Shown: in pieces, positions 33,718 to 41,948 of the stretch
How the letters are laid out: every line of letters begins with the position of its first letter
How positions within the stretch are numbered: the first letter of the stretch is position 1
Assembly: GCF_002222615.2 (NCBI RefSeq)
Contig: NZ_CP022412.2
Coordinates: forward strand, 2,666,001-2,730,000
DNA from: Bacteroides caccae
GTDB lineage: Bacteria > Bacteroidota > Bacteroidia > Bacteroidales > Bacteroidaceae
Reading direction: 5' to 3'
Length of the DNA stretch: 64,000 nt
Position numbers and translations under genes: made by a program
The notes under the pieces: model-generated
What the model saw: only the letters and a program-made list of their open reading frames with translations
What the model was told of the DNA's origin: nothing
Database searches by the model: none

Positions 33718-34623
33718 ATGAAGATAATAGTAAGTTTTTCTGGCGGAAAGGATTCACAAGCTTGCTTGATCCAAGCTGCCAATAAATACGGAGCCGATAA
33801 AATAGAAGCTGTTTTCTGTGATACTGGTTGGGAGCATCCCGAAACCTATCAACATATTAGTGACGTGTGCAAACAGCTTGATGTTAAATTAGTAGTTTTG
33901 AGAAGCAAGAAATATACTGATTTTGTAGATATGTCTATCAAGCGCTCCCGGTTCCCGTCTTCCCAAAGAAGGTTTTGTACTTCAGAATTGAAAATTAAAC
34001 CGATGATTGATTACATTCTCTCACTTACTGAACCTTGCGTGATTATACAAGGCATCCGGGCAAAGGAAAGTGAAGAGCGTGCTAAACTTCCCTATGAATG
34101 CAATTACTTTGGGGAGTATTACGAACGCATTAAAAAGAATCGCAAAGGAAAGATTGTTGAAGTATGGAAGCAGGATTATCGTAGAAAAGATGTACTTAAA
34201 TGGTGTGAACACTATGATGCAAGCGTTTCCCGTCCGATTTTTCAGTGGTCGGCACAAGAAGTAATAAATCATATCTTATCTGCCGGACAAAAGCCAAATC
34301 CTTTGTATTCTCGTGGATTTTCCCGTGTTGGTTGCTATCCTTGTATTATGTGTCGAAAGCAGGAAGTCAAACTCATTTCACAAGAAGAGTTCGGGCGTAA
34401 CCGCTTGATAGATGCAGAGCAAAGGATGAAAGAAGAAACTCCAAAAGGTTCGTCTTTCTTCTCACCCGGTTACATCCCCAATCGCTTCTGCAAGAATAGG
34501 ACTTATCCAACAGTACAGGAAGTTTTCGAGTATGTAAACCGTAACGATGTAGGTATGGATGATATGTTTGAACCAGAAGGCGGATATAGTTGCATGAGCC
34601 TTTATCATGGACTTTGCGAATAA
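33718..34623 (+). CDS. PAPS-reductase family protein (ATP-pyrophosphatase fold)
   Basis: A 301-residue protein with the PP-loop SFSGGKDSQ at residues 5-13, then FCDTGWEHPETY and RRFCTSELKIKP. Later cysteines (GCYPCIMC) could bind a metal. Phage members of this family probably adenylate a substrate in DNA or nucleotide modification; a role in sulfate reduction is unlikely. It directly follows a DNA methyltransferase, consistent with modification. Confidence 0.82.
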   Translation: MKIIVSFSGGKDSQACLIQAANKYGADKIEAVFCDTGWEHPETYQHISDVCKQLDVKLVVLRSKKYTDFVDMSIKRSRFPSSQRRFCTSELKIKPMIDYILSLTEPCVIIQGIRAKESEERAKLPYECNYFGEYYERIKKNRKGKIVEVWKQDYRRKDVLKWCEHYDASVSRPIFQWSAQEVINHILSAGQKPNPLYSRGFSRVGCYPCIMCRKQEVKLISQEEFGRNRLIDAEQRMKEETPKGSSFFSPGYIPNRFCKNRTYPTVQEVFEYVNRNDVGMDDMFEPEGGYSCMSLYHGLCE

Positions 34624-34661
34624 GAAGTTTAATTCAAATCAAAATAGAAATGAAGAATATA

Positions 34662-34695
34662 GAAAAAAGCCGTACAAGTTTAAAACAAGTACGGC
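34662..34695 (-). terminator. Terminator of the leftward zinc-ribbon gene
   Basis: GCCGTAC and GTACGGC arms (34669-34675, 34689-34695), with six T residues next on the minus strand. Confidence 0.75.
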
Positions 34696-34733
34696 AGTCC
34701 AAAAGATTGCAACCATTGCGAGTACTACAATGG

Positions 34734-34979
34734 TTAAATGTCAAGGAAGTTAGCGTCAAAAAGCGAAATTAATCCGCATTTAGGGCATCTAACGGCAATA
34801 ACAGGCCATGAATTAACTGGTGAATTGAGATCAATCACTCCATTGTTAATTACAGGGGATTGCAGTTGAAATTGTGCATTTAGAGGCTCTATGCCGCCAG
34901 CAAATCCACAGTTAGAGCAAATTCCTTTTCCTTTTAGGTTTTGCTGAAGTTTTAATTTTTGTTCTTCTGTTAATTTCAT
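34734..34979 (-). CDS. Leftward zinc-ribbon protein
   Basis: An 81-residue protein. Cysteines CSNCG near residue 21 and CPKCG near residue 65 make a four-cysteine site. It is the only leftward gene within this rightward block; it has its own promoter and terminator and may be an independently acquired gene. No function known. Confidence 0.65.
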   Translation of the reverse strand: MKLTEEQKLKLQQNLKGKGICSNCGFAGGIEPLNAQFQLQSPVINNGVIDLNSPVNSWPVIAVRCPKCGLISLFDANFLDI

Positions 34980-35010
34980 AACGATAAATTAATATTTAAA
35001 TGTGACATAA

Positions 35011-35018
35011 CAAAAGTA
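35011..35018 (-). promoter_or_regulatory. -7 box (TACTTTTG) of the leftward zinc-ribbon gene
   Basis: CAAAAGTA on the plus strand, 32 bases before the start codon. A 13-base direct repeat (TTTAAATGTGACA) occurs at about 34996 and 35060, and GGGCACG/CGTGCCC arms at 35029 and 35093 flank the intergenic region; these may be regulator sites. Confidence 0.45.
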
Positions 35019-35120
35019 ATAATAATATGGGCACGTTCTCCATTTTTGACGATAAAGTTTTAAATGTGACAATTTATACTTCTCTTGGAAATCGTGCCCT
35101 TTTATCAATATAAAATAGAA

Positions 35121-35684
35121 ATGAATTTAAACGAATTAAGAGATAAGTCCTACAAAAACGCTTGTGAGCATGGATTTCACGATCAGGAGTTGAGCAATGA
35201 ACATTGTCTTTGCCTAGTAATATCGGAGCTAATGGAGGCTGTGGAAGCGGATAGAAAAGGGAAACAGCCTCTTATAGAGCAATTTAACTGCGGTATATCA
35301 TATCCAAAGAATAACTTAAAGCAGGTATATGACTACTGCATTAAAGGTACAGTTGCCGAAGAGCTTGCCGATGCCTGCATACGCCTGCTTGATTTATATG
35401 GACTTCTAGGAATTGACTTAGACGAGGATGCATTCGACGAGGAAACAATATCAGAATATTCTGCGACCTACTGTAATAAATCATTTACAGAATCAATATT
35501 CCATATCATAAAGTTTATTACTTCAAATAATGAAGTCTTTATACGCTCGTGTGTCGTACCAGAAATGCTTCTGCTTGAAATCTTTGGACTTGCTAAATAT
35601 CTTAGTATTGACCTTATGTGGCACATCGAGCAGAAAATGAAGTATAACGAACTCCGTGAAAAAATGCACGGGAAGAAATATTAA
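35121..35684 (+). CDS. MazG-like phage protein
   Basis: A 187-residue protein. The N-terminal helices (ISELMEAVEADRKGK near residue 36, then EELADACIRLLDLYGLLGIDL) match the MazG/NTP-pyrophosphatase pattern of E-rich metal sites. It may hydrolyse a nucleotide or act as a regulator. The ATG at 35121 is preferred because the longer start lies in a structured leader. Confidence 0.65.
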   Translation: MNLNELRDKSYKNACEHGFHDQELSNEHCLCLVISELMEAVEADRKGKQPLIEQFNCGISYPKNNLKQVYDYCIKGTVAEELADACIRLLDLYGLLGIDLDEDAFDEETISEYSATYCNKSFTESIFHIIKFITSNNEVFIRSCVVPEMLLLEIFGLAKYLSIDLMWHIEQKMKYNELREKMHGKKY

Positions 35685-35700
35685 TCTAATAAACCATAAT

Positions 35701-36093
35701 ATGAAACAGACATTAGAAGAAGCAGCGTATGATTATGCTACTCATAAAACGAAATTCAGAAAAGACGTTCTAAAAGAAGTGGACGCAGATAACTATGTTT
35801 CCAGACATGATAATTGTATGGAGGATTTTCAGTGTGGTGCAGAATGGCAGTCGAAGCAATCACCGTGGATAAGCGTGAAAGAACGATTGCCGGAAGAAAA
35901 ACAACGTGTTTTAGTTGTCCGTAATAATGGGTCAATCTGTGAATCTTGTTGCAATTTAAGAAACAAGAGCTGGCTTATATATGGATTTGGATATGTATAT
36001 GATGTTGTCGGATGGATGCCTATCCCTTCTTTCGATGAAATACTTGAAGCCAACAGAGATGTATTAGAACGGATTAAAGAGAAAGGAGATTAA
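35701..36093 (+). CDS. DUF551 protein, copy 2
   Basis: A 130-residue paralogue of the protein at 25472-25921. It shares the start MKQTLEEAAYDYAT and the end EILEANRDVLERIKEKGD; the middle differs and is shorter. DUF551 spans WISVKERLPEEKQRVLV to WMPIPSF. Confidence 0.72.
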   Translation: MKQTLEEAAYDYATHKTKFRKDVLKEVDADNYVSRHDNCMEDFQCGAEWQSKQSPWISVKERLPEEKQRVLVVRNNGSICESCCNLRNKSWLIYGFGYVYDVVGWMPIPSFDEILEANRDVLERIKEKGD

Positions 36094-36140
36094 TATGGGA
36101 ATAACTAAGGTAACAATTAAAAACAAAAAATGATTTAATC

Positions 36141-36398
36141 ATGACTCGCAATCAATTTATTCATTACTCTTATCGGCATAGCGAAATCATTATCTGGCAC
36201 CAAAAGCACCCAGAAATAGATATTGAATGTATGTTGATAGGACTAGACTTTGATCACGAATTATTTCATCTTGTTCCCATTGACTTAGATTATTATGAAG
36301 ATAGATCGTATTGGCTTCCTTATACATCGTGCGACAAACAGTTTAAGAAGCCTAAGATGAAAGTAGTAAGGGGTGATAGAACAATAGTAACAAAGTAG
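36141..36398 (+). CDS. Hypothetical phage protein
   Basis: An 85-residue protein (MTRNQFIHYSYRHSEIIIWHQKHPEID). No domain. Confidence 0.58.
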   Translation: MTRNQFIHYSYRHSEIIIWHQKHPEIDIECMLIGLDFDHELFHLVPIDLDYYEDRSYWLPYTSCDKQFKKPKMKVVRGDRTIVTK

Positions 36399-36413
36399 TT
36401 AAAACGAATAACA

Positions 36414-36542
36414 ATGAGTATATTATCAGACGAATGGTGCTGCATGAATTGTGTACACCAAGAAGAATGTTTATTGGACGATCCAGAGTTGAACTTATTA
36501 GGATATTGTATGCAATACGAAGACGAAGAATGGGAGGATTAA
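36414..36542 (+). CDS. Small cysteine-rich protein
   Basis: A 42-residue acidic protein with five cysteines (CCMNCVHQEEC and YC), possibly metal-binding. Confidence 0.5.
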   Translation: MSILSDEWCCMNCVHQEECLLDDPELNLLGYCMQYEDEEWED

Positions 36543-36588
36543 CTATGCCAACAATACTAAAAGAAACATATAAGAAACAGTAATAATT

Positions 36589-36936
36589 ATGGGATCATTT
36601 ATAGCAAGACAACCTAACGGATTGCTCTGCCGTTGGAGTAGTATAGTGGATAATCTCACTCATTACGATATGACTGAGGAAGATTATATAGAATATCGTG
36701 CCGAGTGCGCAAGAAAAGAAGCACGGTTAGATTTGCAGAATCCTCTCTTTGTCAGACCGTTCTCTGAAATTCTTGAAAAGCGAGATAAAGACTTGGTGTT
36801 TCAATGTTTTGGCGTGATTGAAAATCAGCAAGATTATACTCTAGAAGAAGTGGTTGAAGCGAAAAAAGAAATGAATCGCCTACAAGTCGAGTTTGATGAG
36901 TTTGTTAAGGAAGTGAGTGAACAGAAGGAGGAATAA
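36589..36936 (+). CDS. Hypothetical phage protein
   Basis: A 115-residue protein (MGSFIARQPNGLLCRWSSIVDNLTHYDMTEEDY). The start resembles small phage proteins of unknown role; the end is a charged helix. It ends 2 bases before the next gene. Confidence 0.6.
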   Translation: MGSFIARQPNGLLCRWSSIVDNLTHYDMTEEDYIEYRAECARKEARLDLQNPLFVRPFSEILEKRDKDLVFQCFGVIENQQDYTLEEVVEAKKEMNRLQVEFDEFVKEVSEQKEE

Positions 36937-36938
36937 CT

Positions 36939-37145
36939 ATGGATTACTTATTAAAAGTGTTATTTTCAATAGCAATAACAATGATATTTGTACAATTAGG
37001 ACTAACAATAGCAGTTAACTGGGACAAAGAATCTAGGAATAGCCAAAAGCTAAACAATGTTGTAAAAACATTCGGTGCTTTTACATTAGGAGCAATCGGA
37101 TTGTCCTTTCTTGTGTTAATTCTTAAAGTTATATGGATTGATTAA
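36939..37145 (+). CDS. Small membrane protein, two segments
   Basis: A 68-residue protein with hydrophobic segments at about 5-24 and 44-65. One of several small membrane proteins here (also 37765 and 37973). Confidence 0.58.
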   Translation: MDYLLKVLFSIAITMIFVQLGLTIAVNWDKESRNSQKLNNVVKTFGAFTLGAIGLSFLVLILKVIWID

Positions 37146-37156
37146 ATTAGCAAATT

Positions 37157-37570
37157 ATGGGATTTACTACACCGTGCTTTATACGCAAAAATACACCGGA
37201 GCTTAGGAAGAAGTTGGAAGAGTTGGGATATTATTTGCATCCTGAATGTATAGACGATGATAGAGGGAATTATCTATTTGTAAATAGAGAATATTATTTA
37301 AATAGACCTTTAGGGTATTTGGAAGAACTATCTCGTTCTATTGATTGCGGAGCCAACGAGGAACTTTTCTTGTCTATCGCTTCACTCAGGGATGATACAG
37401 ACAAGTACCAATGGTTTACGGATGGGGATAAATGGATTATGTGTCCGGAAATCAAGTTCTCTACTTATTGGGCTTACAATGATATTGATGTTAACACAGA
37501 TACCATTCACAAGGCAACCGTAAAAGAGCTAATCGAACACTTTAAAGAGAAGGAGGTGAACCATGGATAG
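37157..37570 (+). CDS. Hypothetical phage protein
   Basis: A 137-residue protein (MGFTTPCFIRKNTPELRKKLEELGY). The AAGGAGG-like stretch in its last codons lies just ahead of the next start; the genes overlap by 8 bases. Confidence 0.6.
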   Translation: MGFTTPCFIRKNTPELRKKLEELGYYLHPECIDDDRGNYLFVNREYYLNRPLGYLEELSRSIDCGANEELFLSIASLRDDTDKYQWFTDGDKWIMCPEIKFSTYWAYNDIDVNTDTIHKATVKELIEHFKEKEVNHG

Positions 37571-37763
37571 CGTACAGACACAAACCTTTTCTATCAAAGG
37601 AGATAACGATGCTGTGGCGTATTTCGATTTTTGTGATGGAGATTTGTGTGTCTCTGTTGTGGTAGAGGGCAAGCAGGCAGACTTTCACTTTGAACCTATT
37701 ACTTTGAAGATGTTTGCCTATGCTTATAAGTTGCATTGTGAAGAATTAAAAAAGGAGGAATAA
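37563..37763 (+). CDS. Hypothetical phage protein
   Basis: A 66-residue acidic protein (MDSVQTQTFSIKGDNDAVAYFDFCDGD). Good Shine-Dalgarno-like sequence upstream. Confidence 0.58.
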   Translation: MDSVQTQTFSIKGDNDAVAYFDFCDGDLCVSVVVEGKQADFHFEPITLKMFAYAYKLHCEELKKEE

Positions 37764-37764
37764 A

Positions 37765-37971
37765 ATGAAAGATTATCAATTTGAAGAGATAACGTTTTGG
37801 TTGTCATTTATATGTTGCCTGATATCTTATCACTTGAACATATCATGGTTGACAGGTATTCTTGTAATTGTAACGTCATTCAATCTATTCTGGTCAATAA
37901 TTGCTGCTTGGCAATATTTGAGAAAGAAAAAAATCAAAGTGAACAGGATAAATAGTCGGAAGGAGATATGA
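37765..37971 (+). CDS. Small membrane protein, two segments
   Basis: A 68-residue protein with hydrophobic stretches at about 9-25 and 31-51 and a basic C-terminus (RKKKIKVNRINSRKEI). Tightly packed: 1 base after the previous stop. Confidence 0.58.
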   Translation: MKDYQFEEITFWLSFICCLISYHLNISWLTGILVIVTSFNLFWSIIAAWQYLRKKKIKVNRINSRKEI

Positions 37972-37972
37972 A

Positions 37973-38170
37973 ATGAAGAATAAGATCATAGCGGGTGTTA
38001 TAGCTACACTATTTTTACCTGCGATTTTTGCTATACGTTGGTCTGTTGAACAGTTCTTGTTAGCTAGAATTGTATTTGGATTTATACTAATAGTACTTAT
38101 AATTGTGTTAATGTACAAGTTTTCCAAACTTTTACTTGACGAATGGTCTGAAAAATGTAAAAAATCATGA
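37973..38170 (+). CDS. Small membrane protein, two segments
   Basis: A 65-residue protein with hydrophobic segments at 4-20 and 28-48. It overlaps the next small gene by 4 bases. Confidence 0.58.
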   Translation: MKNKIIAGVIATLFLPAIFAIRWSVEQFLLARIVFGFILIVLIIVLMYKFSKLLLDEWSEKCKKS

Positions 38171-38304
38171 GAAAAACTGAAAGGATAATTAGAAATAAGA
38201 ATACATGCATCCCGGAGAAATACAAGAAGATTGACGCAACGGAAACGGATATACTAAATAGATTGCAGAGATGCGCAAAGAAATGGATGAAAAATAAGGG
38301 TTAA
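38167..38304 (+). CDS. Small basic protein
   Basis: A 45-residue protein (MRKTERIIRNKNTCIPEKYKKIDATE), strongly basic. Start overlaps the previous stop (ATGA). Confidence 0.5.
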   Translation: MRKTERIIRNKNTCIPEKYKKIDATETDILNRLQRCAKKWMKNKG

Positions 38305-38350
38305 ACGCATAGGCTACTATTGTTTTGGTGTGTGTTGGTTGTATTGTAAG

Positions 38351-38496
38351 CAAAAGTTAAATCTTTGATTATGAGTGTTTTATACTTAAAATAATTGTGT
38401 AAATATTTGGCTAAATCACTGATAATGAGTATCTTTACAATACTAAAAGAAACCAATATTACTAACAATTAAAAGACAAGAGCAATGAAAGCAACA
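38351..38496 (+). repeat. Duplicated promoter cassette, copy 1
   Basis: 146 bases, identical to 46344-46489 except for one base. It contains a promoter (TTTG at 38406-38409, TATCTTTA at 38430-38437, 20 bases apart), the leader and the first four codons (MKAT) of the gene that follows. Confidence 0.9.
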
Positions 38497-38673
38497 AAGT
38501 ACACAAATTCGAAAGGTTTATCTAAAGGAGCATTTATTTATTCAATCAAGAAGAATGGCGAAAGATACGCCCAACCTACATTCTACACTTTTATCGGTTT
38601 AGAAAAGAGTGCAGAAGACATTCTCAAAAGACTAGAAACATATAATCCTAACTGCAAATTCGAAATAGCATAA
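38485..38673 (+). CDS. Small hypothetical protein
   Basis: A 62-residue protein (MKATKYTNSKGLSKGAFIYSIKKNG). It shares its first four codons and promoter with the gene at 46478 but is otherwise unrelated. Confidence 0.58.
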   Translation: MKATKYTNSKGLSKGAFIYSIKKNGERYAQPTFYTFIGLEKSAEDILKRLETYNPNCKFEIA

Positions 38674-38693
38674 CGATTTAATATATAAGAGCA

Positions 38694-39344
38694 ATGAACA
38701 CATATTACAAATTTGCGCCAAACGTATTTTTGGCAAGGTGCGAAGAAAAGCACAAGAGAGGTGAAGTAATTCTAGTTACCACCAAGTATGGCAAAGAAAA
38801 CGAAAACATAGTTTTCAATCTGATTTTCGAGAAAGACGGTTTTTACTATTACTCTATCGTAAGAGCTGACGGATTCAATGTTCAGGAATGGGCGAAGCAA
38901 AGAGCGGAACGCAGGCATGAATGGGCGTCATCGGCAGTACAAAAAAGTAATGAGTATTTTCAGAAATCAAATAAACATCGCGATTTCCTTTCTTTGGGTG
39001 AGCCTATCAAAGTTGGACACCATAGCGAACGAGGACATCGCAAAATGATAGATGATGCTTGGAATAACATGGGGAAAAGCGTTGAGCTTAGTAATAAAGC
39101 TGCCGAACATGAAAGAGTAGCCAAATATTGGGAAGAAAGAGCCAATACGATTAATCTCTCAATGCCAGAAAGTATCGACTTCTACGAACACAAGTTGGAA
39201 CAAGCTAAAGAATACCATGAAGGTGTAAAGTCTGGCAAATATCCACGTGAACATGCGTATACTCTCACTTATGCCAAGAAAGAGGTGAACGAACTGCAAA
39301 AGAAATACGAACTGGCTAAAAAGTTATGGGGAGAACAAGTATGA
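38694..39344 (+). CDS. DUF3560 protein
   Basis: A 216-residue protein. Residues about 60-150 show the DUF3560 pattern (AERRHEWASSAVQKSNEYFQKSNK, then GHHSERGHRKMIDDAWNNMGKSVE, then EHERVAKYWEERA). Such helical domains occur in phage and plasmid proteins of unknown role. It overlaps the next gene by 4 bases. Confidence 0.72.
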   Translation: MNTYYKFAPNVFLARCEEKHKRGEVILVTTKYGKENENIVFNLIFEKDGFYYYSIVRADGFNVQEWAKQRAERRHEWASSAVQKSNEYFQKSNKHRDFLSLGEPIKVGHHSERGHRKMIDDAWNNMGKSVELSNKAAEHERVAKYWEERANTINLSMPESIDFYEHKLEQAKEYHEGVKSGKYPREHAYTLTYAKKEVNELQKKYELAKKLWGEQV

Positions 39345-39526
39345 ACATATCATTATTAAGCCTTACTGACAAACAAGAGTATGCGGTAAGTAATATTCTG
39401 CAATCATTGGATAATGCTAAGACCTTCTGTTCGTATCTAGATAAGGATGATTTGCGATATGAGTTGGAAAAGATGATAGGTAGGTTTGTCAAACGTGTCG
39501 AAAAGAAAGTAGATGAAAACTATTGA
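39341..39526 (+). CDS. Small hypothetical protein
   Basis: A 61-residue protein (MNISLLSLTDKQEYAVSNILQSL). Start overlaps the previous stop (ATGA), so 39341 is chosen. Confidence 0.55.
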   Translation: MNISLLSLTDKQEYAVSNILQSLDNAKTFCSYLDKDDLRYELEKMIGRFVKRVEKKVDENY

Positions 39527-39797
39527 ATGGGGTGCAATGATATTACTAAAAACAGCAATGCAAACGAAAACAAGTAAAGCCATATCCCAGTTCCGCTCTG
39601 GTCGCCTGAAAGAAGCATTGGCGATCTTTTGCACTTTTCGCATCGGATTCACCAAAGAAGAACGCAGAACACTGCAAATTGCAAATGAAAGTCTTTCCGG
39701 AAATTCCTCGTTCTATCGTCAACTTGGAATTGATACCGACAAAGAAGTTGAAAAAAGCAAGTATATATTGACTTCCAAGTATCTGAAAATGAAATAG
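39513..39797 (+). CDS. Hypothetical phage protein
   Basis: A 94-residue basic protein (MKTIEWGAMILLKTAMQTKTSKAIS, then FTKEERRTLQIANESLSG). The pattern recalls small phage helix-turn-helix proteins but is not conclusive. Confidence 0.55.
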   Translation: MKTIEWGAMILLKTAMQTKTSKAISQFRSGRLKEALAIFCTFRIGFTKEERRTLQIANESLSGNSSFYRQLGIDTDKEVEKSKYILTSKYLKMK

Positions 39798-39902
39798 TTA
39801 AACAAAGTTTAATAAGATGATATTTTAGATGTAATATATTGATATTCAATATATTATTTGTATCTTTACATATCAAAAATAACAAATTAATCAATAAGAG
39901 CA

Positions 39903-40169
39903 ATGACAACAAATAATCTTACTCCCGCAAGCAAAGCAGAACTTAAATCTGCGATAACATTTGATGGACACCGTTACAATTATTTCGAGGGAGATATTCG
40001 TAATGGAAGCAGATATGCTCGCATATATTACATCTTTACCCCGAATAGAATTCAAATTCAAATTACCTATTGGCAAGATGGTAAAGAACGTGCTGTTGAA
40101 CCCGCTTCTTATTGTTCAACTCCGGCAGGCGTAACCAATAAGGTTGCGAAGTTCCTTAATTTGAAATGA
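39903..40169 (+). CDS. Hypothetical phage protein
   Basis: An 88-residue beta-rich protein (MTTNNLTPASKAELKSAITFDGHRYN). A promoter-like TATCTTTA lies about 35 bases upstream (near 39862). Confidence 0.58.
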   Translation: MTTNNLTPASKAELKSAITFDGHRYNYFEGDIRNGSRYARIYYIFTPNRIQIQITYWQDGKERAVEPASYCSTPAGVTNKVAKFLNLK

Positions 40170-40175
40170 TATAAT

Positions 40176-40460
40176 ATGAGTAAGATAGAGCAAATGACAT
40201 CAGACCTGAATCAGATATTGTATTCTGATATATATCAGTTTGAAATTGATACCGAAGATTTCGTTTTCGGATTCAAAGATACAATCAAGAAGCGTACAAA
40301 AAGTTTAGCCAAGGCAATCAAGCTAAAAGTGAAGTTAACCAATGATTGTGGACGTTTCCTGTCCGATACGGTTAGAATCGTATCTGTAAGAATATACAAG
40401 AACGGTGAGTTGAAAAAAGAACTTCATGCTAAAGAAATAACAGCATCATATAATGGATAA
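40176..40460 (+). CDS. Hypothetical phage protein
   Basis: A 94-residue protein (MSKIEQMTSDLNQILYSDIYQFEID). No domain. Confidence 0.57.
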   Translation: MSKIEQMTSDLNQILYSDIYQFEIDTEDFVFGFKDTIKKRTKSLAKAIKLKVKLTNDCGRFLSDTVRIVSVRIYKNGELKKELHAKEITASYNG

Positions 40461-40495
40461 AATATAGAGTATAATAACTAATAACGATACAAATT

Positions 40496-40687
40496 ATGAA
40501 TGATTACAAAGACAGATTCAATCGTATAGATTATTGTGAAGAAATAACCCAAATACAAGAAATTGATATTCAAGGAATTGAAATCTTAAATATAAAAAAA
40601 GAGGATATTCTTGCTTTTTGTGAAGCTAAAAGTATTTCTCCTGAATATCTTGTTTTTAAATTAATTAAGTACTTTAGTAAAATATAG
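40496..40687 (+). CDS. Small hypothetical protein
   Basis: A 63-residue protein (MNDYKDRFNRIDYCEEITQIQEIDI). No domain. Confidence 0.52.
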   Translation: MNDYKDRFNRIDYCEEITQIQEIDIQGIEILNIKKEDILAFCEAKSISPEYLVFKLIKYFSKI

Positions 40688-40691
40688 AGCA

Positions 40692-40877
40692 ATGAGAACA
40701 ACAGTAAAAGTGTATTTAAAAGACGAACAAGGCAATAAAGACTGGTTCGTTACCCCTATCAACTTATCAGAACAAGAAGCCCATAGATACTATCTCGGTA
40801 ATATCTTTAACATGGGACGAGAAACAGATCACATGATGAAATGTTACAAAGTTGAGACAATAAAATCATCAAATTAG
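40692..40877 (+). CDS. Small hypothetical protein
   Basis: A 61-residue protein (MRTTVKVYLKDEQGNKDWFVTPINL). The leader AGAGCA precedes the ATG. Confidence 0.55.
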   Translation: MRTTVKVYLKDEQGNKDWFVTPINLSEQEAHRYYLGNIFNMGRETDHMMKCYKVETIKSSN

Positions 40878-40893
40878 GTAATTTTATGACTAA

Positions 40894-40928
40894 AAGTGAC
40901 GCTTTTTATGTCATATTTTGTATCTTTA
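40894..40928 (+). promoter_or_regulatory. AAGTGAY-type phage promoter of the DUF488-like gene
   Basis: AAGTGAC begins at 40894 and the -7 box TATCTTTA at 40921, 27 bases apart. GTCATATTTT follows the first box, giving a partial inverted repeat. Confidence 0.6.
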
Positions 40929-40952
40929 CACCATAAAAATAAAAAAAGAGCA

Positions 40953-41357
40953 ATGAAAATTTACACAAGTTATTTCGGTAATAACCGAAAATTGAAAGAG
41001 GCAGGAGTTAAAATTATTTGCGTAGCTATTGGAAGGCCAAGATTTATTAGTGGAGTACCACAAATGGTTAATGTGGCTCCAACAAGGTATATGATAAGTG
41101 CTGCATGTTCTCATGATGAGTATCTTAGACTTTATGATGAGATTCTTGCAAATCAAGATGCTTATAAGGTAATCGAACAAATAGAATCGTTAAGTGAAGG
41201 TAAAGATGTCGCTCTCTGCTGTTACGAAAAACCGGGTGATTTTTGCCATCGTCATATTTTGGCAAAATGGCTTACTGAAAATACTGGCATTAAAATAACG
41301 GAGTTTGGGGTAGTTGAGAAGAAAGAGCCTAAGTACGAACAAGCTAGTTTGTTTTAA
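40953..41357 (+). CDS. DUF488-family protein
   Basis: A 134-residue protein. The C-terminal CCYEKPGDFCHRHILAKWLTE is the DUF488 signature. The family is small and cytoplasmic with unknown activity. The start at 40953 follows the promoter and AGAGCA; the upstream frame is not translated from this promoter. It is the last protein gene before the RNA region. Confidence 0.72.
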   Translation: MKIYTSYFGNNRKLKEAGVKIICVAIGRPRFISGVPQMVNVAPTRYMISAACSHDEYLRLYDEILANQDAYKVIEQIESLSEGKDVALCCYEKPGDFCHRHILAKWLTENTGIKITEFGVVEKKEPKYEQASLF

Positions 41358-41443
41358 AGATATGTGTGAGGCTTTTTATGGTTATGGATACACACGTCAA
41401 TTGAAAACGGAAACCATTGACAGCTTGGAATAGACAAGCATTT

Positions 41444-41513
41444 GCGGAAATAGCTCATCGGTAGAGCGTTGGCATTCCAGCCAAAGAGTGGGGTTCGATT
41501 CCCTGTTTCCGCT
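41444..41513 (+). tRNA. tRNA-Gly(TCC)-like phage tRNA
   Basis: Seven-bp acceptor stem (GCGGAAA with TTTCCGC), D arm GCTC/GAGC, T arm with TTCGATT, anticodon arm TTGGC/GCCAA with TCC in the loop. The anticodon loop is 6 rather than 7 bases if the perfect 5-bp stem forms, which is unusual. No CCA is encoded. A hairpin (GCTTG/CAAGC, 41423-41439) lies 4 bases upstream. Confidence 0.72.
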
Positions 41514-41527
41514 CTAATGCCGTTCAA

Positions 41528-41590
41528 GTCGGCTCGGTGATTGAGATTATGGTAAATTGCATATGGTTCAACTCCATGTATTTAGCCGGT
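41528..41590 (+). other. Short tRNA-like element
   Basis: GTCGGCT and AGCCGGT can pair with two wobbles, and a T-loop-like arm (ATGG, TTCAACT, CCAT) lies inside. At 63 bases it lacks a normal D or anticodon arm, so it is at best a degenerate tRNA. Confidence 0.3.
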
Positions 41591-41607
41591 AGCTGCAAAT
41601 CTGACAG

Positions 41608-41750
41608 CGTGGAAAGACACGCAAATTTGGTGGTATGTCGGAATGGTAAACGATACATTGCGGTAGATAGTACTGAATAGGACGCTGAGGAAGCTAACAA
41701 CAGCTCAGTCGCTAAACCTATCATTGCAGGTTCAAGTCCTGCTACCACCA
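41608..41750 (+). other. tRNA-like element with class II features and expanded interior
   Basis: A hairpin (GCGTG/CACGC) at 41608-41622 precedes the acceptor GGTGGTA (41629-41635) and TACCACC (41743-41749). A perfect T arm (GCAGG, TTCAAGT, CCTGC) and a 3-bp D arm (TCG/CGA) are present. The 122-base body is about 35 bases too long for a class II tRNA, and no normal anticodon arm was found; GATAG/CTATC and CTGAG/CTCAG stems fill the interior. Confidence 0.45.
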
Positions 41751-41754
41751 CGTA

Positions 41755-41943
41755 GGGATAAAATGATCATAGGGCGCTAAGATTAAATGAACGGAAATTC
41801 TAAGTGTACATAAGAATGGATGTCATCAAGACCGGTGCTGTTAGTAACAGGTTGAGTAGTTTAAGAATCGTAGGATAACCAATCTACGGACGAAAGCGAG
41901 AAAGCAGACGATACTTGTGTAGGTTCGACTCCTACTTATCCCT
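41755..41943 (+). other. tRNA-like element with very long interior
   Basis: Acceptor GGGATAA/TTATCCC and T arm (GTAGG, TTCGACT, CCTAC) fit a tRNA 3' half, but the element spans 189 bases. Interior hairpins include ATTCT/AGAAT, CTGTT/AACAG and CGTAG/CTACG. It is too short for a group I intron in a tRNA. A structured non-coding RNA with a tRNA-like end is a plausible alternative. Confidence 0.45.
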
Positions 41944-41948
41944 CAACC

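Noticed and set aside
34650..34772. 40-residue frame after the PAPS-reductase-like gene
   Set aside because: It overlaps the leftward gene and its terminator hairpin, which explains the sequence better.
36545..36583. 12-residue frame after the cysteine-rich protein
   Set aside because: Too short and without motif; probably untranslated.
40896..40952. N-terminal extension of the DUF488 protein
   Set aside because: It starts within the promoter region, upstream of the expected transcription start.
41755..41943. tRNA interrupted by a group I intron
   Set aside because: The interior is only about 115 bases longer than a tRNA, too short for a group I intron, and no intron core was seen.
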